From the NCBI GenBank assembly GCA_900547195.1, contig URFQ01000008.1, positions 1 through 47,849 of the forward strand: 47,849 nt of DNA, written 5' to 3'. The notes below the pieces were generated by a model. The model ran no database searches and was not told the DNA's origin. It saw only the letters and a list, made by a program, of their open reading frames with translations. How positions within the stretch are numbered: the first letter of the stretch is position 1; each line of letters opens with the position of its first letter. Of the stretch, positions 35,581 to 45,092 are shown piece by piece. The DNA is from an uncultured Butyricicoccus sp. (lineage in GTDB: Bacteria > Bacillota > Clostridia > Oscillospirales > Butyricicoccaceae). Both the position numbers and the translations under genes were made by a program.

Positions 35581-35594
35581 TATAGGAGAATAGA

Positions 35595-36485
35595 ATGATT
35601 CAGGTAAAAGTCCCGGCGACAAGCGCAAACATGGGCTCCGGCTATGATTCCATCGGCATTGCGCTGAACCTGTACAATATCATCCGGATGGAGGAATCCG
35701 ACCGCATCGAAATCACGGAGGTCTCGGGCGAGCCGGTGCCCACCGACGAGACCAACCTGATCTACCAGTGCGCCAAAAAGGTGTATGACATCTGCGGCAA
35801 ACCGCTCAAAGGCATGAAAATCATTGAGGAGTGCGCCATCCCGCAGACGCGCGGCCTCGGCTCGTCCTCGGCATGCACGGTGGCGGGAATCCTCGGCGCA
35901 AACGCGCTGCTCGGAAACCCGCTCGACCGCGAGAACATCATTGATCTCGCAGCGTCCATTGAAGGCCATCCGGACAATTCCACCCCGGCCATTTTGGGCG
36001 GCTTTTGTGTGGCGCTGCTGGAATACGGCAAGGTGTGGAGCGTCCGCGTGCCGATGAACGGGCAGGTCGATTTCATCACCTTCATCCCGGATTTTGAGCT
36101 GTCCACCGAAAAGGCGCGCGCGGCCCTGCCGCAGGCCATTGCGCACCACGACGCGGTGTTTAACCTGGCGCGTGCAGCGCTGCTTGCGGGCAGCCTCACG
36201 ACCGGCAAGCTGGAAAACCTCGGCGTGGCGGTTGGCGACTGCCTGCACCAGCCTTATCGCTTTGACCTCATCCCGGATGGGCGCGAGGTGATGCACGCGG
36301 CGAAAGCCATGGGCGCGCTCGGCGCGTTTATCTCGGGCGCGGGGCCGTCCATTATCGCGGTGGTCGCGTCCCATGACAAAACGTACCTGTCCCGCGCGCA
36401 GATGTACTGCGAACAGCACTTTCCGCACTGGAAGCCCATTCGGCTGGTGTGCGACGAGGTGGGCGCGGTCGTCTGCGAGGCATAA
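35595..36485 (+). CDS. thrB: Homoserine kinase
   Basis: GHMP-family kinase making O-phosphohomoserine for threonine synthesis. 296 residues. MIQVKVPATSANMGSGYDSIGIAL at the N-terminus, ATP motif IPQTRGLGSSSACTVAG, and C-terminal LGAFISGAGPSIIAV. ATG 35595, 14 bases after hom. thrC is not in the window. Note GSGYDSIG in place of the common GPGFDSLG, a conservative variant. Confidence 0.95.
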   Translation: MIQVKVPATSANMGSGYDSIGIALNLYNIIRMEESDRIEITEVSGEPVPTDETNLIYQCAKKVYDICGKPLKGMKIIEECAIPQTRGLGSSSACTVAGILGANALLGNPLDRENIIDLAASIEGHPDNSTPAILGGFCVALLEYGKVWSVRVPMNGQVDFITFIPDFELSTEKARAALPQAIAHHDAVFNLARAALLAGSLTTGKLENLGVAVGDCLHQPYRFDLIPDGREVMHAAKAMGALGAFISGAGPSIIAVVASHDKTYLSRAQMYCEQHFPHWKPIRLVCDEVGAVVCEA

Positions 36486-36491
36486 GGCAAC

Positions 36492-36522
36492 GCGCGGCAC
36501 GGCGCCGTCCCGTTTTTTTGAT
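36492..36522 (+). terminator. Possible terminator after thrB
   Basis: GC-rich self-complementary stretch (CGGC/GCCG, ACGGCGCCGT) followed by seven T. The stem is irregular. It would separate lysC from hom-thrB. A further palindrome AAAGGGGACCCCTTT lies at about 36531-36545 in the lysC leader. Confidence 0.45.
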
Positions 36523-36586
36523 TTATGTGTAAAGGGGACCCCTTTGCATGCTCCCCGGTGGGGGATACAAGGAGGAAAACAAGAAA

Positions 36587-37795
<1,209 letters not shown>

Positions 37796-37811
37796 TTCCC
37801 AAAGGCATCCC

Positions 37812-37846
37812 TCCGCGCCCAGTGCACAAGACGTGCGCCGGGCGCG
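37812..37846 (+). terminator. Hairpin after lysC
   Basis: CCGCGCCC and GGGCGCGG arms with an inner GCAC/GTGC helix; followed by CTTTGCG, so the T tract is weak. Confidence 0.5.
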
Positions 37847-37898
37847 GCTTTGCGTTCGGATATTTCCCGACGGAAAGCGATTTTTTTGCCGCGCCGCA

Positions 37899-37928
37899 TT
37901 GTATGGGGAATAGTGGTTGTGATATAAT
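37899..37928 (+). promoter_or_regulatory. rlmB operon promoter
   Basis: TTGTAT (37899-37904), 18 bp, TATAAT (37923-37928). Confidence 0.65.
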
Positions 37929-37968
37929 ACATTCTGTATTGGTATCTCAGAAATACGGAGTGGAACAT

Positions 37969-38772
37969 ATGAACGATAGAGACAAAAAGCCGCGCCGCCG
38001 CCCCGCGGCGGAGGACAGCGACGAGACTACGCTCGTCGAGGGCCGCAATGCCGTGTCCGAATTGCTCAAATCCGGGCGCACCGTGGACAAACTGTTTGTG
38101 GCCGAGGGCGCGCACGGACGTATGGGCGGCGTGATTGCGCTGGCGAAAGCCGCAGGCGTGCCGGTGATCCGGTGCGACCGGCGCAAGCTCGACGGCATGA
38201 GCCGCACCGGCAATCATCAGGGCGTCATTGCGCAGGCGGCGGCACACGAATACGCCGCCCTCGACGACCTGTTCGCAGCTGCGGAAGCAAAGGGCGAGGC
38301 CCCGCTGTTTGTCGTATGCGACGGCATCGAAGACCCGCACAATTTGGGCGCGATCCTGCGCTCGGCCGAGGCGGCAGGCGCGCACGGCGTCATCATCCCC
38401 AAGCGGCGCGCCGCCGGGCTGACCGCTGTGGTGGCGCGCGCATCCGCGGGCGCGATTGAGCACATTCTGGTGCATAAAGCGACCAATCTTGCCGCCGCGC
38501 TGGACGAACTGAAAGCGCGCGGCGTCTGGGTATACGGCGCAGAGGCCGACGGCACGGTCGATTTGTACAAGGCCGGCTTTGCGGGCGCAACGGCGCTTGT
38601 GATCGGCTCGGAGGGCAGCGGCGTCAGCCGTCTGGTGCGTGAAAAGTGTGATTTCATTGTGAGTATCCCGATGCGGGGCAGGGTGAATTCCCTGAACGCA
38701 TCCAATGCGGCGGCTGTGTTGCTGTATGAGGCCGTGCGCCGCAGGATTGACGGGAAAGGAGAGCAAACATGA
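37969..38772 (+). CDS. rlmB: SpoU-family 2'-O-ribose RNA methyltransferase (RlmB-like)
   Basis: TrmH/SpoU knotted methyltransferase of 267 residues, probably modifying 23S rRNA Gm2251. The N-terminal substrate domain begins VEGRNAVSELLKSG. Knot motifs are DPHNLGAILRSAEAAGAHGVI, GSEGSGVSRLV and IPMRGRVNSLNASNAAAVLLYE. ATG 37969 after ACGGAGTGG; a basic N-terminal tail precedes the domain. The stop overlaps the start of the next gene (ATGA), so the two are coupled. The precise rRNA target is by family analogy. Confidence 0.93.
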   Translation: MNDRDKKPRRRPAAEDSDETTLVEGRNAVSELLKSGRTVDKLFVAEGAHGRMGGVIALAKAAGVPVIRCDRRKLDGMSRTGNHQGVIAQAAAHEYAALDDLFAAAEAKGEAPLFVVCDGIEDPHNLGAILRSAEAAGAHGVIIPKRRAAGLTAVVARASAGAIEHILVHKATNLAAALDELKARGVWVYGAEADGTVDLYKAGFAGATALVIGSEGSGVSRLVREKCDFIVSIPMRGRVNSLNASNAAAVLLYEAVRRRIDGKGEQT

Positions 38773-41045
38773 ATGATAAATTGATGGACACACAGGAACT
38801 GTCCGAAATCCGCAAGATGATCGGCGACGAGAAGCCGGAGCCGCCCAGAAAGGCGGCTGCCCCGGAAAAGCCTGTGCAGCCCCAGGGCTCTGCCCGGCCG
38901 TCCGGAGAATACAATCTGAACGACATTATTGCCGAGGTCAGCGGCGTGGTTGATCAGACAACAAGGGGAGGCCGTCCGGGGGCGCGCCCGCAGGCCCAGG
39001 GCACTGCGCGTATTTCGCAGCGTACCGCGCCGATGCCGCGTGTGAACGGCCAGCGTGCGGCCAGCCAGAAAACCGGCGCGATCCCGCGCGTGCCGCAGGG
39101 CACGGCGCGTATCCCGCAGGGCACCGGCCGCATTCCGCAGACGGGCCATATCCCGCAGCAGGGCGGCCGGGTCTCGCAGGTCAGCGGGCGCATCCCGCGC
39201 GTGCCGGGCGCCGATCCGCGCGAAGTGGACCAGGCGCTGCGCGATGCGGCGGAAAAGCAGGCGCGCCGCCTGGCTGCCATGACCGAAGAGGCGGAAAAGG
39301 AAGAAAAACTTAGCCGCCGTGAGCGCAGACGCCTGGAAAAGGAACGCCGCCTTGAGGAAGAGCGCGCGCGGGATCGTGAGGACGACATTGAAATTCGCGA
39401 TCCGCGTCAGGCGCAGCGCTATTGCAAAAAGCGCGCTAAAAATTTGGCGCGCCGCAGTATGTTTGTATTCATATTGAGCCTGCTTGCTCTTTATATCACG
39501 GTCGGCAGCGGCGTAGGCCTGCCGATGCCTGCTGCGCTCCAGTATGCGCAGCATCCGTATCTGACCATTATGAGCTTGATGCTGCTGCAGTTTGTGGCCA
39601 TGTTCGCCGGGCTTGACGTGGTCGGGAACGGCGTTTATAACCTGATGAAATTCCGGGCCGACCGCGGATCGCTGGTCGTGCTGTCTCTCGTGGCCTCGCT
39701 CGTACATGGCATGACCATCATCACAATGAAGTGGGCGGGCTGGCTGCCATACTGTTCGGTCAGCATGCTCCTGCTGTTTGCGCAGATGCAGGAGGAAAAG
39801 GCGCGCATGTCCGGCCGTTATCGCGCGTATAAGGCTGCGATGCTCGGCGACCGCCCCACCGGCGTGTATGCCCATCAGGACGGCCGGGATCACACCCGCC
39901 GCACGGTCAAATATCCAATGCGGGACAATACGGATTTCCTGCGCGAGATGGAGCGTCCCGACCAGATCGATTATTTTGAGCGCGTCTATGCGCCGCTTGC
40001 CATCCTTGCAAGTATCGTCTTTGCCGCGGTCTCGTCGTTCGGCAAGGGGGATCCCAAGAACTTTTTCTGGGCGCTGTCGGCTATTTTGTCCATCTCGGCG
40101 CCGCTCGGCATCCTGTGCGCATTCGGCGCACCGTACCGCAATGTGTCCCGCAAGCTGCTGGCCGAGGGGGCGGCGCTCGCCTCCGCACGGCAGGCAAACC
40201 GCCTGCGCCGCGTGAAGGAGGCTGTCCTGCGGGATGGCGACCTGTTCCCGGCCGGCTCGATTACGGTGGAGGAAATCCGGAATTTTGGCAGCTATTCAGC
40301 GGAAAAACTGCTTGCCTATGCGTCTGCGGTCACCGCGGGGCAGGGGCTGGAGATTGGCCGTGTGCTCAGCGAATCCCTGCGCGAACAGTATGGCCGCCCG
40401 GTGCGCGCGTCCAACGTGACCCATTACGAATCCGGCGGCATGTCGGCCGATATCGGCGCGGACAGCGTCCTTGTCGGCACCGCGTCCTTCCTTGGCAAGC
40501 TCGGCATCCGGCAGCCGGATACCAGCGGCCTGGAAAATGGCGTGTATGTGGTCATCAACAGCCAGGTTGCTGGTGAAATCGCGCTCGCATACCATCCCAC
40601 TGCGCAGACTTACGGCGCGATCCATGCGCTCGGCCGCATTAAGGTGCGTCCGGTCATCGCGGCGCAGGATTTTAATATTTCGCCGGCCATGGTCGAAAGC
40701 ATGTTCGAAATGAAGCATGGCACGACCGATGCGGTCGACCCGTCGCGCATTCAGGAGGTCGTCGACCCGCGCTATGCGGCAAAGGATCACGTATGCGCGA
40801 TCCTGTCCAAGGATGGCGCCATGCCCTATGTGATGGTGCAGCAGGCCGCGGACAAGCTTGTGGGCGCGCTGCGTTCCAATCTGGTGATTGGTACGATTGC
40901 CGGCGTGTGCGGCATGCTGCTCATGTTCTACCTGACGTTCAAGGGCGCGGCCGAAGCCGTGGAACCGAAAAATGTGCTGTTGTACCTGCTGCTGTGGTAT
41001 GTGCCGGTGTTCGTCCTTTCGCTGACGAGCCGCAGAAACTATTGA
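38769..41045 (+). CDS. Membrane protein with P1B-ATPase architecture lacking catalytic motifs
   Basis: Unrecognised protein of 758 residues. Residues 1-150 are Pro/Arg/Gly-rich with degenerate GTxRIPQ-like repeats (about 79-147); 152-206 are charged and helical. Eight membrane segments follow: about 230-248, 263-285, 300-318, 322-340, 405-424, 433-455, 703-725 and 735-752. This 4+2+2 spacing is the P1B metal-ATPase topology. Where P1B pumps have CPC in M4 this has SAP (443-445). VLRDGDLFPAG (487-496) stands where DKTGTLT is expected, without the aspartate. ESGGMSADIGADSVLVGTASFL (554-575) resembles the N-domain G-x(6)-G block. The TGDN position reads AAQDFN, no GDGxND is visible, and the A-domain loop (341-404) is short with no TGE. 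I infer a pseudo-ATPase; function unknown. It starts within rlmB (ATGA overlap). Confidence 0.8.
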   Translation: MNDKLMDTQELSEIRKMIGDEKPEPPRKAAAPEKPVQPQGSARPSGEYNLNDIIAEVSGVVDQTTRGGRPGARPQAQGTARISQRTAPMPRVNGQRAASQKTGAIPRVPQGTARIPQGTGRIPQTGHIPQQGGRVSQVSGRIPRVPGADPREVDQALRDAAEKQARRLAAMTEEAEKEEKLSRRERRRLEKERRLEEERARDREDDIEIRDPRQAQRYCKKRAKNLARRSMFVFILSLLALYITVGSGVGLPMPAALQYAQHPYLTIMSLMLLQFVAMFAGLDVVGNGVYNLMKFRADRGSLVVLSLVASLVHGMTIITMKWAGWLPYCSVSMLLLFAQMQEEKARMSGRYRAYKAAMLGDRPTGVYAHQDGRDHTRRTVKYPMRDNTDFLREMERPDQIDYFERVYAPLAILASIVFAAVSSFGKGDPKNFFWALSAILSISAPLGILCAFGAPYRNVSRKLLAEGAALASARQANRLRRVKEAVLRDGDLFPAGSITVEEIRNFGSYSAEKLLAYASAVTAGQGLEIGRVLSESLREQYGRPVRASNVTHYESGGMSADIGADSVLVGTASFLGKLGIRQPDTSGLENGVYVVINSQVAGEIALAYHPTAQTYGAIHALGRIKVRPVIAAQDFNISPAMVESMFEMKHGTTDAVDPSRIQEVVDPRYAAKDHVCAILSKDGAMPYVMVQQAADKLVGALRSNLVIGTIAGVCGMLLMFYLTFKGAAEAVEPKNVLLYLLLWYVPVFVLSLTSRRNY
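39006..39209 (+). repeat. Degenerate GTxRIPQ-type coding repeats
   Basis: About eight imperfect 6-8-residue units inside the 38769 gene: GTARISQ, RTAPMPR, GAIPRVPQ, GTARIPQ, GTGRIPQ, TGHIPQ, GGRVSQ, SGRIPRVP. The encoded region is basic, disordered and cytoplasmic by topology. Confidence 0.7.
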
Positions 41046-41064
41046 TCGAATCCTGCGGGGTTTG

Positions 41065-41106
41065 GAGGAAATGCTGTGAATTCGCGCAGCATTTCCTCTT
41101 TTTTTT
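41065..41106 (+). terminator. Terminator after the pseudo-ATPase gene
   Basis: GAGGAAATGCTG, ten-base loop, CAGCATTTCCTC, then eight T: 12-bp perfect stem. Confidence 0.95.
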
Positions 41107-41137
41107 ACCTGACTGTCAGGATTCACAAAAATAGTGT

Positions 41138-41166
41138 TTGCATTTTGCGCGATTCTAGTGTATAAT
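41138..41166 (+). promoter_or_regulatory. Promoter of the EF-G paralogue
   Basis: TTGCAT (41138-41143), 17 bp, TATAAT (41161-41166): strong sigma-A match. Confidence 0.75.
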
Positions 41167-41241
41167 TACGAACAGAGAGATGCGTGATTTGGCATTCTGC
41201 ACAAGACGCTCTCGGACAAAACGAGCAGGAGAGTGTGTAAT

Positions 41242-43326
41242 ATGGCAACGTACCCGGTGAATAAGTTAAGAAATGTCTGCGTCATGGGCCACGGTGGCGA
41301 CGGCAAGACCTCCCTGGTTGAGAGCTTGCTGTTTACCTCCGGCGCGACGGAGCGCGTGGGCAAGGTGCCGGAAGGCAATACAGTTTGTGATTATGACCCC
41401 GAGGAAGTCAAGCGCCAGTTTTCGATTTCCACTGCAGTCGCCCCGGTTGCCTGGGAGGACTGCAAAATCAATTTGCTGGATACCCCGGGCTTCTTTGATT
41501 TTGAAAGCGAGGTTAAGCATGCGCTGCGCGTGGCGGAGTCTGCGCTGATCGTCGCAACCGGCAAATCCGGCCCGGGCGTCGGCACCGAAAAGGCATGGAA
41601 AAAGGCTGTGGAGCGCCAGATGCCGCGTATGTTCTACATTTCGAAAATTGATGAGGAAAATTCCGAGTATTATACCTCGCTGCATAAGCTGCAGAAGCAG
41701 TTCGGCGTTTCGGTATGCCCGATCGTCGTCCCGATTTTCGAGGGCAACCGCGATACGGTCGGCATCGTAGACTGCGTGATCCGCAAGGCGTATAAGATGG
41801 AAGGCACAAAGCGCGTGGAAATCCCGATCCCCGAGAACATGGTTGAGCGCATCGACCAGCACCGTGCGGCGCTGTGCGAGAATATTGCGGAACTCAGCGA
41901 GGATCTGATGGAGCGCTATTTTGCAGGCGAGGAGTTCTCCGATGAAGAACTGATTGCGGGCATCCGTCAGGGCGTGCGCGACCTTGTCATCGCGCCGGTA
42001 TTCTGTGGCACCGCTGCAACCGGCATTGGTTCCTATGCGCTGCTGAAGGGCATTGCCGACTACATGCCGTCCCCCGACGAAGCTCCTGCCGAGGTGTATG
42101 AGGACGAAAAGGGCGAGCTTGACGAGATTGCCTGCTCGCCGAACGGCTCGACCTGCGCGTATATATTTAAGACGGTCGCTGATCAGTATGGCCGTTTCTC
42201 CTACTTCAAGGTATTCTCCGGTACGGTTAAGCGCGATATGACGCTGGTCAATAAGCGCGCGGATGCAAACGAGAAAATGGCGCATATTTATACGGTTTGC
42301 GGGAAAAAGACGACCGAGGTGGACGAAATCGGCTGCGGCGATATCGGCGCAGTGGCAAAGCTTGTCACGACCAAGACCGACGATACCCTGTCTATGTCCG
42401 TGCGTAAGGTTTCCCTGGAGGGCGTCGAGATCGCGAAGCCGTGCTATACGCAGGGCATTGCGCCGAAGGCCAAGGGCAACGAGGAAAAAATGTCCACCGG
42501 CCTTGCCAAGCTGCGCGATGAAGACCCGAGCTTCGAGACCAGCTTTAATCCGGAAACCAAGCAGATGATCATCGCGGGTGCGGGCGACATCCATCTGGAC
42601 GTCATCTGCTCTAAACTGAAGAGCAAATTCGGCGTGGATGTCGAGCTGTCGGCTCCGATTGTGCCCTACCGCGAGAAAATCCGCAAAAAGGTCTCTGTGG
42701 AAGGCAAACATAAGAAACAGTCGGGCGGCCATGGCCAGTATGGCCACGTGAAGATGGACTTTGAGCCGTATTCCGAGGGCGATTATGCCTTTGAAGAGAA
42801 GATCTTCGGCGGTTCGGTGCCGAAAAACTTCCATCCGGCGGTGGATAAGGGCATCCGCGAGGCCATGGAGCACGGCGTGCTGGCAGGCTATCCGCTCGTT
42901 GGCCTGAAGGCAGTCCTCACCGACGGTTCCTACCACGACGTAGACTCCAACGAGCTTTCCTTCAAGATGGCGGCGCGCCTGGCCTACAAGGCCGGTATCC
43001 CGCAGGCTTCCCCGGTTCTGCTGGAACCCATCTGCTCGATGAAGGTCGTTGTCCCGGACAACTACATGGGCGATGTTATCGGTGACTTGAACAAGCGCCG
43101 CGGCCGCATCATGGGAATGAATCCGGTCGAAGGCGGCCAGCAGGAGATTTTGGCGGAAGTGCCCATGGCGGAGACCACCGATTACGCGATTACCCTGCGT
43201 TCCATGACTCAGGGCCGCGGTTCGTTCGAATCCACCTTTGAGCGTTACGACGAAGCGCCCCCGATGGTGCAGGAAAAGGTCATTGCGGACAATAAGGCAC
43301 GTTTGGAAGCGCTCAATAAGGACTAA
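41242..43326 (+). CDS. EF-G-like translational GTPase (FusA2-type paralogue)
   Basis: EF-G homologue of 694 residues, but not canonical FusA. G1 is GHGGDGKTS instead of AHIDAGKT. The region before G3 lacks the usual RGITI switch I threonine motif (QFSISTAV stands there). G3 is DTPGF (canonical DTPGH loses its His), and G4 is SKID. Domain IV keeps KKQSGGHGQYGHV and domain V CSMKVVVPDNYMGDVIGDLNKRRGRI. Such paralogues often have weak GTPase or specialised roles. ATG 41242 after CAGGAGAG. Lone gene with a strong promoter and terminator; not near rpsL/rpsG/tuf. Confidence 0.92.
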   Translation: MATYPVNKLRNVCVMGHGGDGKTSLVESLLFTSGATERVGKVPEGNTVCDYDPEEVKRQFSISTAVAPVAWEDCKINLLDTPGFFDFESEVKHALRVAESALIVATGKSGPGVGTEKAWKKAVERQMPRMFYISKIDEENSEYYTSLHKLQKQFGVSVCPIVVPIFEGNRDTVGIVDCVIRKAYKMEGTKRVEIPIPENMVERIDQHRAALCENIAELSEDLMERYFAGEEFSDEELIAGIRQGVRDLVIAPVFCGTAATGIGSYALLKGIADYMPSPDEAPAEVYEDEKGELDEIACSPNGSTCAYIFKTVADQYGRFSYFKVFSGTVKRDMTLVNKRADANEKMAHIYTVCGKKTTEVDEIGCGDIGAVAKLVTTKTDDTLSMSVRKVSLEGVEIAKPCYTQGIAPKAKGNEEKMSTGLAKLRDEDPSFETSFNPETKQMIIAGAGDIHLDVICSKLKSKFGVDVELSAPIVPYREKIRKKVSVEGKHKKQSGGHGQYGHVKMDFEPYSEGDYAFEEKIFGGSVPKNFHPAVDKGIREAMEHGVLAGYPLVGLKAVLTDGSYHDVDSNELSFKMAARLAYKAGIPQASPVLLEPICSMKVVVPDNYMGDVIGDLNKRRGRIMGMNPVEGGQQEILAEVPMAETTDYAITLRSMTQGRGSFESTFERYDEAPPMVQEKVIADNKARLEALNKD

Positions 43327-43332
43327 AAAGAA

Positions 43333-43360
43333 AAGAGGGACGGCTGCGGCCGTCCCTTTT
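43333..43360 (+). terminator. Terminator of the EF-G paralogue
   Basis: AGGGACGGC, loop TGCG, GCCGTCCCT, TTT. Confidence 0.9.
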
Positions 43361-43433
43361 GTATCCGCGGCTGGTTCTAAAACGGAACGCCCGTCCATAT
43401 CTATTAGTAAGGCTGATATGGGAGGGAACAGAA

Positions 43434-43928
43434 ATGATCGTATATGCAACCAAGCTGACGGTGAAAAAAGCAGCGGTCGGGCTGCTCGCGCTGGCGGCTG
43501 TGATCTGGGGCGTGTCGGCGCTGTCTGCACGCGGGGCGGGGGCGGCGAGCGTGGCGGCCGAGGCCAGCCTGTCGCAAAAGCTGGCCACCAACGAGGCGCG
43601 GGTGGAGTTTTTGCAAAGCTATGGATGGGAGGTCGCAGAGACCCCGAAGAGCGAGACCGATGTACGGATCCCTGATGAATTCGACGCCGCCTATGAAGAG
43701 TATAACGCCCTGCAGAAAACCCAGGGGCTGGATTTGGAGAAGTACAAGGGCCGCAAGGCGACGCTGTATGTCTATGAGGTGCGTAACGACCCGAGCGGCG
43801 AGGAAGGCGTCACGGCCAGCTTGGTGCTGTACCGGAACCGCCTGATTGCCGCCGACATCTGTTCTGCGCAGACGGACGGCTTCATCCGTGCCGTGACCGA
43901 ACGGCCTGATCAAAAAGAGCAGGATTAA
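43434..43928 (+). CDS. DUF4830 membrane-anchored protein
   Basis: Protein of 164 residues with one N-terminal membrane segment or signal anchor (KKAAVGLLALAAVIWGVSAL) and a DUF4830 domain: NEARVEFLQSYGWEV, VRIPDEFDAAYEEYNALQKTQGLDLEKYKGRKATLYVYEV, and LVLYRNRLIAADICSAQTDGF. Function is unknown; the domain is common in Clostridia, often in spore formers. ATG 43434 after GGGAGGG. Flanked by terminators on both sides; no clear promoter recognised in the short upstream gap. Confidence 0.85.
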   Translation: MIVYATKLTVKKAAVGLLALAAVIWGVSALSARGAGAASVAAEASLSQKLATNEARVEFLQSYGWEVAETPKSETDVRIPDEFDAAYEEYNALQKTQGLDLEKYKGRKATLYVYEVRNDPSGEEGVTASLVLYRNRLIAADICSAQTDGFIRAVTERPDQKEQD

Positions 43929-43940
43929 TGTTGGATTGCA

Positions 43941-43989
43941 GAAAAAGGGCGGTTTTTGCGGAAAAGACTTCGCAAATCCGCCCTTTTTT
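43941..43989 (+). terminator. Terminator after the DUF4830 gene
   Basis: AAAAAGGGCGG and CCGCCCTTTTTT arms with an inner TTTGCG/CGCAAA helix. Confidence 0.93.
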
Positions 43990-44068
43990 ACTAAAATTAA
44001 AAAAGGTAAAAAGTGACGAAACAGCTCCAATTTAACTTCAAATTTTTCGCTTTTTTCGCCAAACCTAT

Positions 44069-44097
44069 TGTGCAATTTGCGAAAAAGTGGTACTCTA
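44069..44097 (+). promoter_or_regulatory. Candidate promoter of the pseudouridine synthase
   Basis: TTGTGC (44069-44074), 17 bp, TACTCT (44092-44097), about 30 bp before the start. Confidence 0.45.
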
Positions 44098-44127
44098 TAT
44101 TTATCTAGAGTAGACGGGGGGATGCGA

Positions 44128-44877
44128 ATGGCGAAGGAGCGTTTGGACAAAGCGCTGTCCTCGCTTGGCTGTGGCAGCCGAAAAGAAGTTGGGGCGATGA
44201 TCCGTGCCGGCCGCGCTGCGGTGAACGGACAAATCGTCCGCGACCCGTCGATTAAAGTCACCCCGGCGGAAGATCAGCTCACGCTTGCCGGCACGCCGGT
44301 GCGCTGGCGGATCGGCCGCTACTATATGCTCAATAAGCCGCCCGGCGTGGTCTCCGCCCGGGTGGACAACCTTCATGAAACCGTGCTCTCGCTGTTCCCG
44401 GAAAAAGAACGTGCGGTGCTGTTCCCGGTTGGCCGTCTGGACAAGGACACTGAAGGGCTGCTGCTCATTACGGACGACGGCGCGTTTGCGCACGCGCTGA
44501 CAGCCCCGCGCCGGCATGTGGACAAGGTATATGCTGCGGAGGTGGAGGGACGGTTGGAACTTAGCGCACCAAAGCGCTTCGCGGAAGGGCTGACGCTTGC
44601 CGATGGCACGCTGTGCAAGCCTGCGGAGCTCGTTATCCTTGGCGCTGCGGGCGGTGTGGCTCGGGTGGAGGTCACACTGCGCGAAGGCAAGCACCATCAG
44701 GTCAAGCGCATGATTGCTGCGGTAGGCGGGCATGTCGCACACCTGAAGCGCCTGTCCATTGGCCCGCTGCGGCTGGATGAAAGCCTTGCGCCCGGAACAT
44801 ACCGGGAACTTACCGAAGAAGAGGTCTCCATGCTGCGCGCCGCCGCGCGAGGAAACACAGAGGAGGAAAATGGATAG
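44128..44877 (+). CDS. RsuA/RluE-family pseudouridine synthase
   Basis: RNA pseudouridine synthase of 249 residues. N-terminal S4 RNA-binding domain (RLDKALSSLGCGSRKEVGAMIRAGRAAVNG), then the catalytic domain with YYMLNKPPGVVSA, the GRLDKDTEGLLLITDDG motif holding the catalytic aspartate, and VTLREGKHHQVKRMIAAVGGHV. Resembles RsuA (16S Psi516), but the exact site could be 16S or 23S. ATG 44128 is six bases after a G-rich ribosome site; ATG 44122 is possible. Monocistronic. Confidence 0.92.
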   Translation: MAKERLDKALSSLGCGSRKEVGAMIRAGRAAVNGQIVRDPSIKVTPAEDQLTLAGTPVRWRIGRYYMLNKPPGVVSARVDNLHETVLSLFPEKERAVLFPVGRLDKDTEGLLLITDDGAFAHALTAPRRHVDKVYAAEVEGRLELSAPKRFAEGLTLADGTLCKPAELVILGAAGGVARVEVTLREGKHHQVKRMIAAVGGHVAHLKRLSIGPLRLDESLAPGTYRELTEEEVSMLRAAARGNTEEENG

Positions 44878-44953
44878 CTTGTAAACCCTTGAGGTATTGC
44901 TAAAAAACTAACAAAGAATCCCGAAAAATTTTGTACAAAAATCTTGTGCTTTG

Positions 44954-44962
44954 TGTTATAAT
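44954..44962 (+). promoter_or_regulatory. Extended -10 promoter of the CdaR-type gene
   Basis: TG-T-TATAAT (44954-44962) without a good -35 at 17 bp (TTGTAC is 20 bp away). The roughly 125-nt leader contains a CGCGCCC/GGGCGCG hairpin at 45019-45041. Confidence 0.55.
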
Positions 44963-45092
44963 TTTTACAAATAGCATGAAAAAGAGATTGATTCTTGTAC
45001 AACATGTGGAATTTATCACGCGCCCGCAGCACATGGGCGCGCAAGGACGAAAAAGATGACTTGAAGAAGACTTGAAAGGAAAGGTGACGGAA

